Shown: one piece after another, positions 61,770-64,000 of the stretch | Layout of the letters: each line of letters begins with the position of its first letter | How positions within the stretch are numbered: the stretch's first letter is position 1 | NCBI GenBank assembly: GCA_963969395.1 | Contig: OZ017797.1 | Span: 29,760,001 to 29,824,000, forward strand | DNA: 64,000 nucleotides | Direction of reading: 5' to 3' | Source of the DNA: Pseudoscleropodium purum | Lineage: Eukaryota; Streptophyta; Bryopsida; Hypnales; Brachytheciaceae | Translations under genes and position numbers: made by a program | Notes under the pieces: model-generated | What the model was told of the DNA's origin: nothing | The model's input: the letters and a program-made list of their open reading frames with translations, nothing else | The model's database searches: none

Positions 61770-63619
61770 ATATATATTTTACCATAGTGCTTTCACACAT
61801 TACCAATGACATTCAATAATGATACTACTATTCTAAAATGACAACTCCTTGGAGGCTAGATTATATCAAATGATGTTGAGTTTGCTTGAACATATATAAA
61901 AAATGTGTCAAACAATGTCATGATTGTATATTATCCAATAGATATCGCTTAAATATTATTTATTAAAATTAATTCTAAATTCTAAGTAAATAATCGAAAA
62001 ATAGTTGCATATCAATCATGTTTAAGGTAAAAACATTGGATTAGCGTTGGGTTCAAATAGTGAAATATAATTAGTATAGAGGACTATTTAGGTTACAAAG
62101 TTTGGATAAGTTCATTGGCAACACATTTAGAAGAACCATTATCAAAAATGTAGTGAATGTTTTGTATATTGTTTACACTATCTATAATTTGAAATTCATC
62201 ACCAATATTTTTTATCCCTCATTATGTATTACATTGAAAAACAAATGAAAAAATAAACAAAAATAAACAAAAATGGTTTTTTTTAGAATGTGGCATACTT
62301 GATTGAGATTAGATGAAAATGCAATGTTGATTTGTCATCATAGAGATGACCAAATTTTTTTTTATCATTCCTAAAGTCTTCAAAAATGCATTCTAAAATA
62401 ATTTAAAATTCCCTTTTGACTACCAACAAGACCCCACCAAAACTTTTTTAATATATAGAGTAATATAATAGAACTTTGTTGAACTCCTTGTTATTTTGAT
62501 TTTAGATGTACTTACCTTATTTGATCTACAAACATATTTTTTTTCTCTAAGATTTTTATAAAAGTAACTACAATCATTTATACATGTATATACTTGTGTT
62601 GTCAAAGTGCTACAACTTTTTGTAATTTGATTAATTCTCCATTTGTCCTCTTTTTCTTGTTTTTCCATCCCCAAAGGAAAAAAAACATATTTTGGCCTAA
62701 AAGGCACCAATGTCCACACCCTATGTTAATATTTCAAAAAGATCCATTAAAAATTGACATCATAGAAACTTACCCAATTGATTTTTAATTGATTGTTCAA
62801 TGTTCACTTAGTCCTATAGGAATTAAATTCTTTTGTATCATGTATTGATTTCTACACCTAGATTCTCAATTCGAATGAACAATTGAATACTCAAAATCAA
62901 TAATCTCCAATTTTTTTCATCCCAAATCTTTTTATATAGTTTCAACATTTATCTTACTAGCTTCATCTATACAAGCATTAGTTTGTCAAGAAATTGTTAT
63001 TTAATGCAAAATTAAATTCATATTTACATTATATCGTGATGTTTGTAATTCAACCTTGAAATGTATAAAATAAACTTCCAAAGTTTTAAATCTAATATGA
63101 AATTGTGAAATTTCAAAATAAGATTTAAAATCATATTTGTTATACTTTTGACAATTCTCAAACATTATTAGATTTGAACCTTAATATATTATTAATGGAA
63201 TTGAGCTTCTTTGCATAACCTAAATTCTATATTTGTAAATTGCAAGTTTGAAAGTATAATCATTAAAATAAAATAAACAAAACAACAAACCATTCAATAA
63301 TGAGTCCTCTTTAAAATATTTCATCCTTCACTAATTTTCCAATATTAGTACCTAGTTACGATTTCGTAATTATGCCACCAATCAATGTATGCAATTGGTC
63401 ATCATACTAACATTAAACCATCAAAGAAGAAATGCCCACATTAGCAAATTGCAAATTACAAACCTACAAGATGAAAAAAAATAGAATTTTAAAGCATTTC
63501 CTCGTTAACATTTTGGAATAAATGCCAAAAATAGAGATTGGAAAAAAATTGAGCCATTAAAAGAAATTTTGTTTTAGAATTTTGATGTTGAGAGGGAGAT
63601 TCCAAAAAACCTCCTATTG
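61770..63619. other. AT-rich region, nothing recognised
   Basis: No gene or structural signal supported. Confidence 0.5.
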
Positions 63620-63890
63620 AATTAGGTTGTTTGTTTGTTTGTTTGTTTGTTTGTTTGTTTATTTTGTTTGTTTGTTATGTTGAGATTTCCTGAACTGTGT
63701 GTCTCCTATTTGCATGTTTGGTATTGTCAGAAAGCCCTCAACAAGGAGGGGTGCACAGGCTTGGTTTTGTGGCATTTTGACCTAAGACATGAAAGTTATT
63801 TTATTTTTTATTTTTTATGAATTAAAAAATTTAGAAAGTTATTTTTTCTTTTGTTTTCACCGTGGCAACTGCACAGGGCACACTAATAGA
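63620..63890 (+). repeat. Solo ~240-bp repeat unit with expanded (GTTT)n
   Basis: A (TTGT)n run at 63626-63660 and again to about 63676 leads into AGAAAGCCCTCAACAAGG, GTGCACAGGCTTGGTTTTG and ATGAAAGTTATT, the order seen in the array at 16735-17760. The GTTT block is 2-3 units long in the other copies and has expanded here. Confidence 0.75.
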
Positions 63891-64000
63891 GATTGAAATC
63901 AAATTGGGACATTACAATTATGTCAACATACAAGTTCCTGGATTTTCATTGAAACACTCTGTAGAAGGCATACTTTGATTTTATTATACATTCTGAGCAA

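Overview
The window looks like nuclear DNA of a land plant. It has spliced genes with GT-AG introns, a plastid-type riboflavin deaminase gene, a plant-type TRF-like (TRFL) Myb gene, and CACTA, hAT and small inverted-repeat transposons in strongly AT-rich, CpG-poor intergenic DNA. The species cannot be fixed from sequence alone. A bryophyte or other non-flowering plant is a guess.

Region by region: (1) 432-9568 is one complete CACTA (En/Spm) DNA transposon with matching CACTACAAGAA ends and a TTT target duplication. On the minus strand it carries the C-terminal part of a TNP2-type transposase without its catalytic core. On the plus strand it carries a TNP1/TNPA-like gene. Between that gene's two transposon domains lies an FCP1/HAD phosphatase-like domain that has lost its catalytic aspartates. 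(2) 9635-10577 is a TTAA-bounded element of a family with further copies at 31470-32402 and 60838-61769. (3) 12759-15288 (minus) is a complete five-exon PYRD gene (riboflavin pathway deaminase, 457 aa), with a probable leader intron that holds a ~300-bp tandem duplication. (4) 16507-20879 is repeats. (5) 21737-26912 (minus) is a complete nine-exon TRFL-type telomere-repeat-binding Myb gene (722 aa), with its leader and promoter up to about 28345. (6) 28350-64000 has no intact gene. It holds hAT transposase relics (33.3-35.9 kb plus, 45.7-48.0 kb minus), CACTA-type MITEs, a GC-rich hAT-type MITE with an 8-bp target duplication (38645-38989), foldback elements, several families of related TIR elements, tandem repeats and long AT-rich stretches.

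The two host genes lie on the same strand and look independent: one for flavin synthesis in plastids, one for nuclear DNA binding. Everything else is transposon sequence or its decay products. The most unusual item is the FCP1-like domain embedded in the CACTA element. The second is the series of TTAA-flanked elements with CCCTAAAGG-type ends. All gene models were spliced by eye, with intron phases checked for both host genes.
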